The translations under genes and the position numbers were made by a program. The notes beneath the pieces are model-generated. The model saw only the letters and a list, made by a program, of their open reading frames with translations. It made no database searches and was not told the origin of the DNA. A stretch of 64,000 bases of DNA from Streptomyces sp. cf386 (lineage in GTDB: Bacteria; Actinomycetota; Actinomycetes; Streptomycetales; Streptomycetaceae). This document shows, piece after piece, positions 1 through 7,524 of this stretch; position 1 is the first letter of the stretch; the number at the start of each line of letters is the position of its first letter. The stretch spans positions 127,471 through 191,470 of the forward strand of contig NZ_FNHV01000017.1 of assembly GCF_900103585.1 (NCBI RefSeq). The letters are read 5' to 3'.

Positions 1-1
1 G

Positions 2-925
2 GGTGGGCATCACCTGTTCCTGGAGGGACCGCCCGGTGCAGGCAAGACGATGCTCGCCGAGCGACTGCCGGCCATCCTGCCCCGGCTCGGCAGGGAGGAG
101 TCGCTGGAGGTCACGGCGGTGCACTCCGTGGCGGGGCTGCTGCCTCCGGGCAAGCCCCTGATCGACATCGCCCCCTACTGCGCCCCGCATCACTCGGCGA
201 CGATGCAGGCGCTGGTCGGCGGGGGCGCCGGCATCGCACGGCCCGGTGCGGTGTCGCTCTCCCACCGTGGCGTCCTCTTCCTGGACGAGACGCCCGAGTT
301 CAACAGCCAGGCCCTCGACGCCCTGAGGCAGCCCCTGGAAGCCGGCCACGTCGTGATCGCGCGCAGTGCGGGTGTGGTGCGCTTCCCGGCGAAGTTCCTG
401 ATGGTGCTCGCGGCCAACCCCTGCCCCTGCGGCCGCTTCTCCCAGACCAACGATCTGTGCGAGTGCCCGCCCTCGTCGATCCGCCGCTATCAGGCCCGCC
501 TTTCCGGGCCACTGCTCGACCGAGTCGACCTCCGGGTCGAGGTGGACCGTGTCACCCGCGCCCAGCTGACGGTGCGCGGCGCCCGGGGCGAGTCCACCGC
601 GACGGTTGCCGATCGAGTGCGGGCGGCCCGGGAGCGCGCGATGGCCCGGCTCGCCGGCACCCCGTGGCGGTCCAACAGCGAGATCCCCGGACGCGAGCTG
701 CGCAGCCGCTGGTATGCCGCGGTCGGCGCCATGGACGAGGCCGAACGGAACCTCGAACGCGGCGTACTGACCGCCCGCGGACTCGACCGCGTCCTGCGCG
801 TCGCCTGGACCGTCGCCGACCTCGTCGGCCATGACCGGCCCGACGCGACGGACGTCGCCCTGGCACTGCAACTGCGCACCGGTGTGCCGCGAGGCGTGCC
901 CATGGCCATCGAGGCGCTCACATGA
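2..925 (+). CDS. ComM/YifB-family Mg-chelatase-like AAA+ ATPase, C-terminal part (5' end outside window)
   Basis: The frame is open from the window edge, so the N-terminal Lon-like domain and start lie upstream. The visible part begins just before the Walker A motif GPPGAGKT (about bases 29-52). It continues through the Walker B-like stretch GVLFLDE and the Cys-rich segment NPCPCG...CECPP that is typical of YifB/ComM proteins, and ends with the C-terminal helical Mg-chelatase domain. ComM proteins act as hexameric helicases in branch migration during natural transformation in Gram-negative bacteria; the role in Streptomyces is not established. The stop overlaps the dprA start (ATGA at 922-925), so the two genes are translationally coupled. 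This comM-dprA order is conserved in Streptomyces and supports both calls. Confidence 0.9.
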   Translation, partial: GGHHLFLEGPPGAGKTMLAERLPAILPRLGREESLEVTAVHSVAGLLPPGKPLIDIAPYCAPHHSATMQALVGGGAGIARPGAVSLSHRGVLFLDETPEFNSQALDALRQPLEAGHVVIARSAGVVRFPAKFLMVLAANPCPCGRFSQTNDLCECPPSSIRRYQARLSGPLLDRVDLRVEVDRVTRAQLTVRGARGESTATVADRVRAARERAMARLAGTPWRSNSEIPGRELRSRWYAAVGAMDEAERNLERGVLTARGLDRVLRVAWTVADLVGHDRPDATDVALALQLRTGVPRGVPMAIEALT

Positions 926-1410
926 ACGGGACGGAGAATCCTGACGACGAACTACTCGATCGGGTCTTTCTCAGTCGGGTCGTCGAGCCCGGGGACGAGG
1001 TCGCCGGGCGGTGGGTGCGGGAGTACGGGGTGGGGGATGTCGCGCGGCGGTTGCGGGACGGGGCGGAGGCCTTGCCGGGGGTGAGTTACAAGCGGTGGGA
1101 CGGGTTGCGGGCCCGGGCGTTACGGGCCGAGCCCGGTCGGGATCTCGCCGTGGCCCGGGAGGCCGGGGTGAGGTTTCTGCGCCCCGGGGACGTCGAGTGG
1201 CCGCAGCAGCTCGATGATCTGGGGGACGCCCGGCCCATCGGGTTGTGGGTGCGCGGTCGGGCCAGTCTGCGGATGTGGGCGTTGCGCTCCGTGGCCGTCG
1301 TCGGCGCGCGGGCGTGCACCGAGTACGGGGCTCACATGGCGGCCACCCTCGCCGGCGGGCTCGCCGAGCGGGGGTGGGTGGTCGTGTCCGGCGGCGCCTA
1401 CGTTCTATAG
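922..1410 (+). pseudogene. dprA: dprA 5' fragment, interrupted by the recombinase element
   Basis: This is the N-terminal part of the DNA-processing protein DprA (Smf), which binds single-stranded DNA and loads RecA. It has the small N-terminal helical domain, then the start of the Rossmann-like fold (SVAVVGARACTEYG, WVVVSGGAY). The frame reads into the mobile element after codon 160 and stops at a TAG inside it (1408-1410), leaving 162 codons. The break falls inside the normally conserved SGGAYGID-type motif of the nucleotide-binding fold, so the fragment should not make a functional protein. The missing half lies at 7519-8204 in a compatible frame. Joining 922-1402 to 7525-8204 gives 387 codons with the stop, the usual DprA length. 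Confidence 0.93.
1397..1402 (+). repeat. attL core CCTACG
   Basis: CCTACG forms the left junction: upstream is dprA (GGCGG...GC) and downstream is element sequence TTCTATAG. The same 6 bases recur at 7519-7524. One copy with the flanking dprA sequence restores the uninterrupted GGCGCCTACGGGGTCGAC, so this is the likely crossover segment of site-specific integration. Confidence 0.8.
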
Positions 1411-1434
1411 CGTGAAAGCTGTTGTAGTAGGCGT

Positions 1435-2913
1435 GTGCTTTTACCTGAAGAGAGCGACGTGGCCGCCAACCCCGTTGGCTGGCATGTGTATCGGTACGAC
1501 CTGGAACGTCCTGCACTGAGCCTTCCTGAGGGCTTATCCCCGTACGCGCCTGATCTGCGTACGTGGATCGAGAGGCTCGGCGGACGTCACGGACAGCGGT
1601 TCCTCCTCGGCCCCGACGGGCTTCCTGATCTCAGGGTGAACGCGTTCTTCGCGTCCCCCACCATGCGGAACCTGACGGACCTGACGAACCGGGACTACGC
1701 GTACTCCCTGGGTCTGTGGCTGAACTTCCTGCTGGTGCTGGGCCGGGGCTGGTGGGAGGCGACTGAAGACGACGCGACGGAGTTCCAGTTCTGGCGGCTG
1801 ACCGACCCGGGGAACGATCAGCGGGTGCAGAAGTCGTCGTTCGCCAAGGACGTGGCGGGCTGCAAGAAGTTCTATAAGTGGGTGGGCAGGCGCTACCAGG
1901 TCGTCGACCCCTTCGACGAGTTGGAGTACGAGCGGGGCCGGCGGCAGGAGAACGTGAAGTGGCTCGACCCTGCAGCCATCCGTCGCTGGCGTGACCTGGG
2001 GCTACGGGGCCGCGGCCTGGACGGCCGTCGGGACTGTCGCTGGCGGGGCCGCAACGACCAGCGCGACGGCGTGTTCGTGGACGGCCTCTACGGCACCGGC
2101 CTGCGGCTCACCTCGTGGGGGAGCGTGGTCCTGCCCGAGCTGCCCCGCATGGCCCCGGGCCGGGGCTACTTCACCTGCTCACTGGCCGACGAGTGCGCCA
2201 AGGGCGGAAACGGCTACACCTACTGGATGCCCAGGACGGTGGCGGCTGGGGTGAACGCCTACCGCGAAGGCGCTCGCGCCCGCGCGGTTCGGCGGGCCCA
2301 GGAGTCGGGTCTCTACGAGGCGGTCCGCGGGATGCGGGTGGCCCGGCTGCCCCGGCGGGGAGGCGGAGTCGAGATCCCGAATGAGTCGGGCGGCATGGTC
2401 AGGAAGGCGTGGAATGACGTCCCGCCGCAGGTCAGGAAGCGGTTGTTCATCGAGACGCGGCAGGGTTTGGAGCCGCTGTCGCTGTGGTTGAACGAGGACG
2501 GACTGCCGCGCGACGAGCATGGCTGGCACCACACCTTCGAGGCGGCCAATACGCGCATTGAGGATCTTGGTCTGGAGAACTTCTCCTGCACCGCCCACAT
2601 GCACCGCCATTCCTTTGCCCTGAAGTGGTACTCCGTCGGCAAGCTTCTCTGGAAGCAGCAACTGGGCCACCTGACGGAGGACGAGACCCGGGACTTCCGT
2701 GATCAGTTCGGCGATCACTGGCATCTGGTGCAGACCATGCTCGGTCATCTGAGTGTTGAGACGACGAAGGAGGTCTACCTGGGGCCCTTCAGGAATCTCC
2801 AGGTCGAGGTGCTGTTGGCTCACGCGGAAGGCTTCCCGGTGGCCCGCTTCATGGCCGACGCCTTCGCGCGACACCCCCGAGTCCGCACGGATCCGCTGGC
2901 GGTGACCCGGTGA
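1435..2913 (+). CDS. Tyrosine recombinase 1 of the element (TnpA/RitA-like, 492 aa)
   Basis: A site-specific recombinase likely to cut and rejoin DNA at the CCTACG core. The C-terminal catalytic domain retains the family residues: Arg in GTGLRLTSW (R224), the HxxRH box HMHRH (R391, H392), LGH (H438), and the tyrosine nucleophile in EVYL (Y448). The N-terminal 150 residues look like the helical core-binding domain. It is longer than Tn554 TnpA (about 360 residues). The start is uncertain: GTG 1435 has no good ribosome-binding site, while GTG 1459 follows GAAGAG. If 1435 is used, codon 3 (1441-1443) is TTA, the rare bldA-dependent leucine codon. The stop overlaps the next start by 4 bases. Confidence 0.85.
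   Translation: MLLPEESDVAANPVGWHVYRYDLERPALSLPEGLSPYAPDLRTWIERLGGRHGQRFLLGPDGLPDLRVNAFFASPTMRNLTDLTNRDYAYSLGLWLNFLLVLGRGWWEATEDDATEFQFWRLTDPGNDQRVQKSSFAKDVAGCKKFYKWVGRRYQVVDPFDELEYERGRRQENVKWLDPAAIRRWRDLGLRGRGLDGRRDCRWRGRNDQRDGVFVDGLYGTGLRLTSWGSVVLPELPRMAPGRGYFTCSLADECAKGGNGYTYWMPRTVAAGVNAYREGARARAVRRAQESGLYEAVRGMRVARLPRRGGGVEIPNESGGMVRKAWNDVPPQVRKRLFIETRQGLEPLSLWLNEDGLPRDEHGWHHTFEAANTRIEDLGLENFSCTAHMHRHSFALKWYSVGKLLWKQQLGHLTEDETRDFRDQFGDHWHLVQTMLGHLSVETTKEVYLGPFRNLQVEVLLAHAEGFPVARFMADAFARHPRVRTDPLAVTR
1438..1447 (+). repeat. Left-end inverted repeat of the element (CTTTTACCTG)
   Basis: CTTTTACCTG here is the exact inverse of CAGGTAAAAG at 7498-7507 near the other end. The copies lie at different distances from the junctions (about 36 bp and 12 bp), so the ends are asymmetric. 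A shorter shared CTGTTG lies nearby on each side. These are candidate recombinase-binding arms. The left copy also spans codons 2-5 of the first recombinase gene if translation starts at 1435. Confidence 0.5.
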
Positions 2914-4787
2914 GCCCCCGCGGCCGGCGGGCGAGCCTGCCCGCGAAAGGGGGGAAGACCGCCCACGGGCTGATGGACGGTCTGGTCGTCCGGTGCTTCG
3001 CCGAGGACGGCAGCGCTTCGCGGGACTATCACTTCGACGTGCTCCAGGCGGCCCCGGAACTCCGGCAGGGCCTGGCAGAGGCGTTCGCCCGGCGCACAGC
3101 CCCCGGGGCCGGCCTGACGTCCCTGGAATCGACGAACGCGGCCCACCGGGCGGCAGTGCTCTTCAGCCGCTATCTGGCCGGGCTGGCCTGGCCGCCGAGG
3201 CAGATGGCCCACCTCGTTCCAGAGCACCTGGAGGGATTCCTCGACGCTCGCAAGGACAAGACCAGGCGAGCCGGAGAAGAACTTGCCGGGCTCAAGCTGC
3301 TGCTCAAGCACGCCGAGGGCCTCGACGAGGCCGTGATCGCGAAGCTGAACGAGAGCCACCCCAGGCGGCAGAGGGGCAAAGAGCCGAAGGAGAGCTACAG
3401 CCAGAGGGATCTCAAACGCATCGCCGACGCCGCCCGCACCGACCTTCGCGCTGCGGCCTCCCGGATCCGCAAGAACCGCGAGATCCTGCACCGCTTCCGG
3501 CAAGGCGAACTGCCCGACCAGGACCGCCGCCTGGAGCTTTTGGACTGGGTCGATCGATTCGGAGACGTTCCCCGAAGGCACTGCACCACCGGCGCCCACG
3601 CCGGCCGGGACATCGCGAGGGCCTGGGTCTCCAAACGCGGTTCGGTGGACGACATCGTCTGCCAGCTCCATCTGTCCGGCATGGAGGTCACCGCCGGGAT
3701 CATCCTGCTGACCGCGATGACGGGCGAGAACAAGAGCGTGATTCTCAAGACCACGGCCGTCCACCACCGGGCCGACGGCCACACCGGCCGGACACCGACC
3801 GCGATCCTGGAGACCAAGAAGCCCCGCCGCGGCCGACGGGCCCACATGAATCTCGCGCTGAGCGACCTGCCGGACTGGATCAGCATCCCCTCCGATCCTG
3901 AGCAGCTCTCTGCGCGCGACGAACTGCACACGCCGTTCGGGCTCTACGTCTTGCTGCACGAGTTGGCCTCGCGGTCGCGGGAAGTCGCGGGCACCGACCG
4001 ACTGCTGATCGGCTGGAGCAGTGCCGGCGGCCGCGGGGCAGGCCGGGGACTGAGGCCGCAGGACCCGGACGGCTGGGTCCAGCGTTGGGCCGCCAGACAC
4101 GACCTGGCCACGGACAAGGTCGACAAGGACGGCAAACCGGTTCAGCTGAACGTCACGCTGGAACTGCTGCGGCTCACCTACCTCGAACTCCACCAGAAGC
4201 CAGTCGCCCACACTGAGAAGACGCTGGCCACCGACTACTTGGCCCGCAACCGCGGCAATCTCACCGAATACCGCAAGGTCGTCGCCGCAGCGCTGGCCGG
4301 GGAGGTCGACAAGGCCAGAGCCCGTGGCGTGATGGCTGTCCTCACGCGGGCCGACCTGGAACGGGCGGAGACCGACGCGGAGACAGTCGCGGCCGAGTAC
4401 GGCATCGACGCGACGACCCTCAAACAGATGATCGCGGGTCAGCTGGACACCGTGATGAACGCCTGCGTCGATCACCGCGGCGGCCCGCATGCTCCGGTCG
4501 GCGAGCCATGCCGGGCCTCGTTCATGATCTGCCTGGGCTGCCCTTGCGCCCGCGCGCTGCCCCGCCACCTGCCCATCCAGGTGCTGGTCCACGACCGGCT
4601 GGCCGACCGGCGGGCCGAGATAACCCCCCTGGAGTGGACTCAGAGGTTCGCGCTGCCGCACACCCAGCTTGCCGACCTGCTGTCCCGGCACGACGAAGCG
4701 GACCTCGAAGACGCCCGGGCAGACGTCACCGACACCGACCGTGACCTGGTGGCACGGTTCCTCAGCAGAGAGCTCGATATCCGATGA
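2910..4787 (+). CDS. Tyrosine recombinase-family protein 2 of the element (625 aa, degenerate catalytic site)
   Basis: Its position, size and overall fold suggest a Tn554 TnpB-like partner. A putative core-binding domain lies at about residues 50-150 and a catalytic-like domain at about 240-460. The place of the first catalytic Arg reads TGENKSVIL, with no arginine. The second box reads ELLRLTYLEL, keeping Arg (R421) but not the His. A candidate nucleophile lies in TDYLAR (Y443). It may therefore be structural or regulatory rather than a full catalyst. The C-terminal region has a Cys cluster (CRASFMICLGCPCAR), possibly metal-binding, followed by an acidic helical tail. Start GTG 2910 and stop overlap both neighbours, so it is cotranslated with the other recombinases. 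Alternative motif alignments are possible by eye. Confidence 0.75.
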   Translation: MSPRGRRASLPAKGGKTAHGLMDGLVVRCFAEDGSASRDYHFDVLQAAPELRQGLAEAFARRTAPGAGLTSLESTNAAHRAAVLFSRYLAGLAWPPRQMAHLVPEHLEGFLDARKDKTRRAGEELAGLKLLLKHAEGLDEAVIAKLNESHPRRQRGKEPKESYSQRDLKRIADAARTDLRAAASRIRKNREILHRFRQGELPDQDRRLELLDWVDRFGDVPRRHCTTGAHAGRDIARAWVSKRGSVDDIVCQLHLSGMEVTAGIILLTAMTGENKSVILKTTAVHHRADGHTGRTPTAILETKKPRRGRRAHMNLALSDLPDWISIPSDPEQLSARDELHTPFGLYVLLHELASRSREVAGTDRLLIGWSSAGGRGAGRGLRPQDPDGWVQRWAARHDLATDKVDKDGKPVQLNVTLELLRLTYLELHQKPVAHTEKTLATDYLARNRGNLTEYRKVVAAALAGEVDKARARGVMAVLTRADLERAETDAETVAAEYGIDATTLKQMIAGQLDTVMNACVDHRGGPHAPVGEPCRASFMICLGCPCARALPRHLPIQVLVHDRLADRRAEITPLEWTQRFALPHTQLADLLSRHDEADLEDARADVTDTDRDLVARFLSRELDIR

Positions 4788-6940
4788 TCGCTACGTCCCC
4801 GTTGCCCGTCGATGCGGACGTGGTCCCCGAGGGCACCGAGTGGCCTGGCCCCGACGCACTGGTGCTGCTGCACAGGGACTTGAGGGCCGAGACTGATCTG
4901 GGTCGCCTGTCACGCTTCGCAGACGACCGCTGGGACGTCGATCCTGCCGTCTTCGAGGAGCACATCAGCAGCAGAAGCCTGAACTTCGCTCGAATTCCTG
5001 CGGCGTTTCGGCAGGACACGAAGCACTACTTCTGGCAGTTGCTGAACCACTCCAGCCCCGGGATCATGCGGCGCGCGAACGGCGGCCGGCCCGCCATCGC
5101 CACCATCCTGTCGGCCTTCAGCCCTTTCAAGGCCTTTCTGGTCTGGCTGCGTCGCCACGACGTGACGTCCTTCGATCAGATCACGCCGCAGCTGCTGGAT
5201 GCCTACCTGATCGCGGTGGACGAGGCGACGATCAGCATGGATCGCAAATACAGGCGGGTGGCCGAAGTACGGCGTCTTTGGTCAACTCGCGGAGTTCTTC
5301 CCGCGCGCATGCGGATGCCAGCCACCCCGCCATGGGGCGGGGCGGACTCCCGAGAGCTCTTCGGGCGGATGCGCGCGGAACGGGAGAACCGAACCCCCCG
5401 CATCGGTGAACTGACCATGCAGCACCTGCTGATCTGGGCGGTTCGGTTCATCGAGGACTTCGCGCCGGACATCCTGGCCGCACACGCCGAATACCTTGAA
5501 CTGCACAGTCAGGACATCGAGCACCGGCGGCTCAAAGAGAAGGTCGAACGGTCGCCGCAGGGCGAGCTCCCCAGCCGGATGTCTGCATACCTGGACCAGC
5601 TCCGTGAGCATGGCGGGATGCTGCCGGGAAGAGTCGCGGACGACGGCACCCTGGTGATCGACTGGCGGCACGTCGCCAGGATCCTTTCCTGCGCGGACTC
5701 CATCCGGAAGCGTTCAAGCGGCCGGATGGCGATCGATTCGGGCATACCCGTCGCTGACGGCGCCTACCTCGACCCGCCCATCACCGGCCGTCTCGACGGT
5801 CGGCCCTGGCGGCAGACCCGCATCACCTACCTCGAGGCTCCGAAGCTCGCGCGGTTGCTGAGCACGGCCTGCTTCATCGCCGTCGCCTACCTAAGCGGCG
5901 CTCGCCCGGGAGAAGTGCTGAATCTGCACCGCGGCTGCGTCGAATACGACAAGGAAGGCGACCTGTGGTTGATGCGTGGCCTCTTCTTCAAGAACGCCGT
6001 CGACTCGGACGGCAACAAACTGCCCGCAGGCGCCCTCCGCCGTGATCCCTGGGTCATCGTCAAGATCGTGGCCCAGGCCGTCAACGTGCTCGAAAAGCTC
6101 CACCCACACCCGCTGCTGTTCCCCAGCAAGATCGAGCCCCACCATCGCCGCTCCAGCTCCACCAAGCGCCATGGCAACGCTCGCACCGACTCGTCCATCG
6201 CTCTTGACCTTGCCGCGTTCGTCACCTGGGTCAACGACGAGTGCCGACGGCAGGGCCGCACCGACCACATTCCCCCCGAGGACAACCAGCGGCGCCTCGC
6301 AGCCTCACGCTTCCGAAGGACACTGGCCTGGTTCATCAGGCGGCGGCCACGCGGACTGGTGGCCGCCTCGATTCAGTACGGGCACGTCCACACCCGCCTC
6401 CTCCAGGGCTATGCGGGCTCCTACGAATCCGGATTCCCGGACGAGTACGCATTCGAAGACTGGCTCTACCGCATCGAGATCCTCTCTGAGGACGCCCAGG
6501 CCCTCGATGAAGGCGAACACGTCAGCGGCCCCGCCTCCGACGCCTACCGCCACCGCATCCACGCAGCCACCCGGCAGTTCGCCGGGCACGTCCTCACCAG
6601 TGACCGTCAAGCCCTGGATCTGCTGGGCAATCCACTCCTTCAGATCCACCACGGCAAGGGCATGACCTGCGTCCTCGATCCCGCCCAGGCCGCCTGCCGC
6701 CTCCGCGGAACCATCGACGACCCGCTCGTCACCCCGGACCTCGACGACTGCCGACCCCAGTGCCGCTGCATCGCCCGCACTGACCGGGACATGCAGGAGG
6801 TTCGCCAGGACTACCGCGACCTCGTCGACATGACAGACGACCCGCTGGCCCCATCCATCCGGCACGAACGCGAATTACACGAGCTGGAGCGACTGCGGCG
6901 CATCATCACCGCACACGAGACGGAGGAGATCGACCGGTGA
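4784..6940 (+). CDS. Tyrosine recombinase 3 of the element (718 aa, Cys-rich tail)
   Basis: This is the largest of the trio. The catalytic domain (about residues 340-560) keeps Arg in SGARPGEV (R374), a second Arg box in SRFRRTLAW (R511 or R512, with Ser/Arg where the His usually sits), His in YGHVHT (H534), and Tyr in LLQGYAG (Y543). A C-terminal extension carries cysteines in CVLDPAQAACRL and CRPQCRC, resembling the tails of TnpB-like recombinases. The frame contains a TTA codon at 6875-6877 (codon 698), rare in Streptomyces and read by the developmental bldA tRNA. It starts at ATG 4784 overlapping the preceding stop (ATGA) and ends overlapping the small fourth gene. Confidence 0.83.
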   Translation: MIATSPLPVDADVVPEGTEWPGPDALVLLHRDLRAETDLGRLSRFADDRWDVDPAVFEEHISSRSLNFARIPAAFRQDTKHYFWQLLNHSSPGIMRRANGGRPAIATILSAFSPFKAFLVWLRRHDVTSFDQITPQLLDAYLIAVDEATISMDRKYRRVAEVRRLWSTRGVLPARMRMPATPPWGGADSRELFGRMRAERENRTPRIGELTMQHLLIWAVRFIEDFAPDILAAHAEYLELHSQDIEHRRLKEKVERSPQGELPSRMSAYLDQLREHGGMLPGRVADDGTLVIDWRHVARILSCADSIRKRSSGRMAIDSGIPVADGAYLDPPITGRLDGRPWRQTRITYLEAPKLARLLSTACFIAVAYLSGARPGEVLNLHRGCVEYDKEGDLWLMRGLFFKNAVDSDGNKLPAGALRRDPWVIVKIVAQAVNVLEKLHPHPLLFPSKIEPHHRRSSSTKRHGNARTDSSIALDLAAFVTWVNDECRRQGRTDHIPPEDNQRRLAASRFRRTLAWFIRRRPRGLVAASIQYGHVHTRLLQGYAGSYESGFPDEYAFEDWLYRIEILSEDAQALDEGEHVSGPASDAYRHRIHAATRQFAGHVLTSDRQALDLLGNPLLQIHHGKGMTCVLDPAQAACRLRGTIDDPLVTPDLDDCRPQCRCIARTDRDMQEVRQDYRDLVDMTDDPLAPSIRHERELHELERLRRIITAHETEEIDR

Positions 6941-7383
6941 CCATTACCCGACCCGGCGATGCCGACCCGGTCCGCGACGCGATCCTTGCCGCGATGGACC
7001 GGCTCCTCGCCGGCACCCCCTTGCGCTCCACCGGCCGTCTCAGCGTCTCCCAGCTCGCGATCGAAGCCGGCGTCAAACGCTGGCACCTCACCCACCAGCA
7101 CCTCGACCTCAAAGAACTCTTCCAAGCCCGAGTGAAAGCCCAGGACAGTACCCCCGAGGCCTTCAGCAAGAAGCTCAGCGAGCACGAAGCGCTCAAGAAG
7201 AAGTACGACGAACTCCGCCAACACTGTGCTGACCTAGAAGAGCGACTGCGTGTCTATGCCGCTGCGGTCAACCTCCTGGCTCTGGAGAACGCTGCCCTCA
7301 CCGGCCGCGAGCCGGACGCTCACGTGATCCCCCTGCCCCGGGCACAGGCCACCCTCGGGCCGCGTGAACGCCACAACAGATGA
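6937..7383 (+). CDS. Small HTH/coiled-coil accessory protein (TnpC-like, DUF6262-type)
   Basis: A 148-residue protein. Residues about 15-55 resemble a TetR-like helix-turn-helix (LSVSQLAIEAGVKRWHL). Residues about 75-120 are charged and heptad-like (KKLSEHEALKKKYDEL onward), consistent with a coiled coil. Proteins of this size and layout lie next to paired tyrosine recombinases in Tn554-type elements (TnpC) and in many actinobacterial integrases (the DUF6262 type). TnpC affects the orientation and efficiency of Tn554 transposition, so an architectural or accessory role is the best guess. It is the last gene of the operon, starting at GTG 6937 inside the stop of recombinase 3. Confidence 0.7.
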   Translation: MTITRPGDADPVRDAILAAMDRLLAGTPLRSTGRLSVSQLAIEAGVKRWHLTHQHLDLKELFQARVKAQDSTPEAFSKKLSEHEALKKKYDELRQHCADLEERLRVYAAAVNLLALENAALTGREPDAHVIPLPRAQATLGPRERHNR

Positions 7384-7518
7384 CACAAAGGTCCTTATGA
7401 GACCGACAATCAGCAGACCAACCGGCTGTTGCTCGCTCTTCCTCATCCAGGGCCGCCCTGACCTGAGGAGATCTCTCTCAGATCGGAAGGTCACCAACAG
7501 GTAAAAGATGCGAGATAA
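7384..7518 (+). other. Non-coding right end of the element
   Basis: 135 bases between the last element gene and the right junction. They hold small inverted repeats, CAGGGCCGCCCTG at 7448-7460 and CTGAG...CTCAG at 7463-7481, that could end transcription or bind protein, and the inverted partner CAGGTAAAAG (7498-7507) of the left-end repeat. No gene is seen. Confidence 0.6.
7498..7507 (-). repeat. Right-end inverted repeat of the element (CAGGTAAAAG)
   Basis: The exact inverse of the 10 bases at 1438-1447, about 12 bp inside the right junction. It is a candidate recombinase arm site. Confidence 0.5.
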
Positions 7519-7524
7519 CCTACG
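7519..7524 (+). repeat. attR core CCTACG
   Basis: The second copy of the 6-bp core. Left of it is element sequence (GCGAGATAA); right of it dprA resumes with GGGGTCGACGGAGCC, encoding the GVDGA that follows SGGAY in intact DprA. Confidence 0.8.

Larger units (their letters stand above)
1397..7524 (+). mobile_element. Tn554/RIT-like element with three tyrosine recombinases, inserted in dprA
   Basis: A 6122-bp insertion (bounds 1397-7518 or 1403-7524, ambiguous by the shared 6 bp) splits dprA inside the conserved SGGAYG codons. Both junctions carry CCTACG. The insert is filled by four genes on one strand, each overlapping the next by 4 bases (GTGA, ATGA, GTGA), so it is a single operon. Three encode tyrosine-recombinase-family proteins of 492, 625 and 718 residues and the fourth a 148-residue HTH/coiled-coil protein. 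No cargo gene is visible. Tn554 (TnpA, TnpB, TnpC) also uses a 6-bp core without long terminal repeats and targets a DNA-processing gene (radC). RIT elements carry three recombinases. This element combines both traits. Codon third positions are less GC-biased than in the flanking genes, suggesting transfer. Confidence 0.88.

Noticed and set aside
2820..4691. Long antisense open frames opposite the recombinase genes and many other genes
   Set aside because: They are typical mirror frames of GC-rich coding DNA: Arg/Gly/Ala/Pro-rich, no family motifs, and the opposite strand has strong motif support.
1397..7524. Possibility that the insert is a prophage or an integrative conjugative element
   Set aside because: It has no structural phage, replication, excisionase or transfer genes; only recombinases and one accessory gene fit in 6.1 kb.
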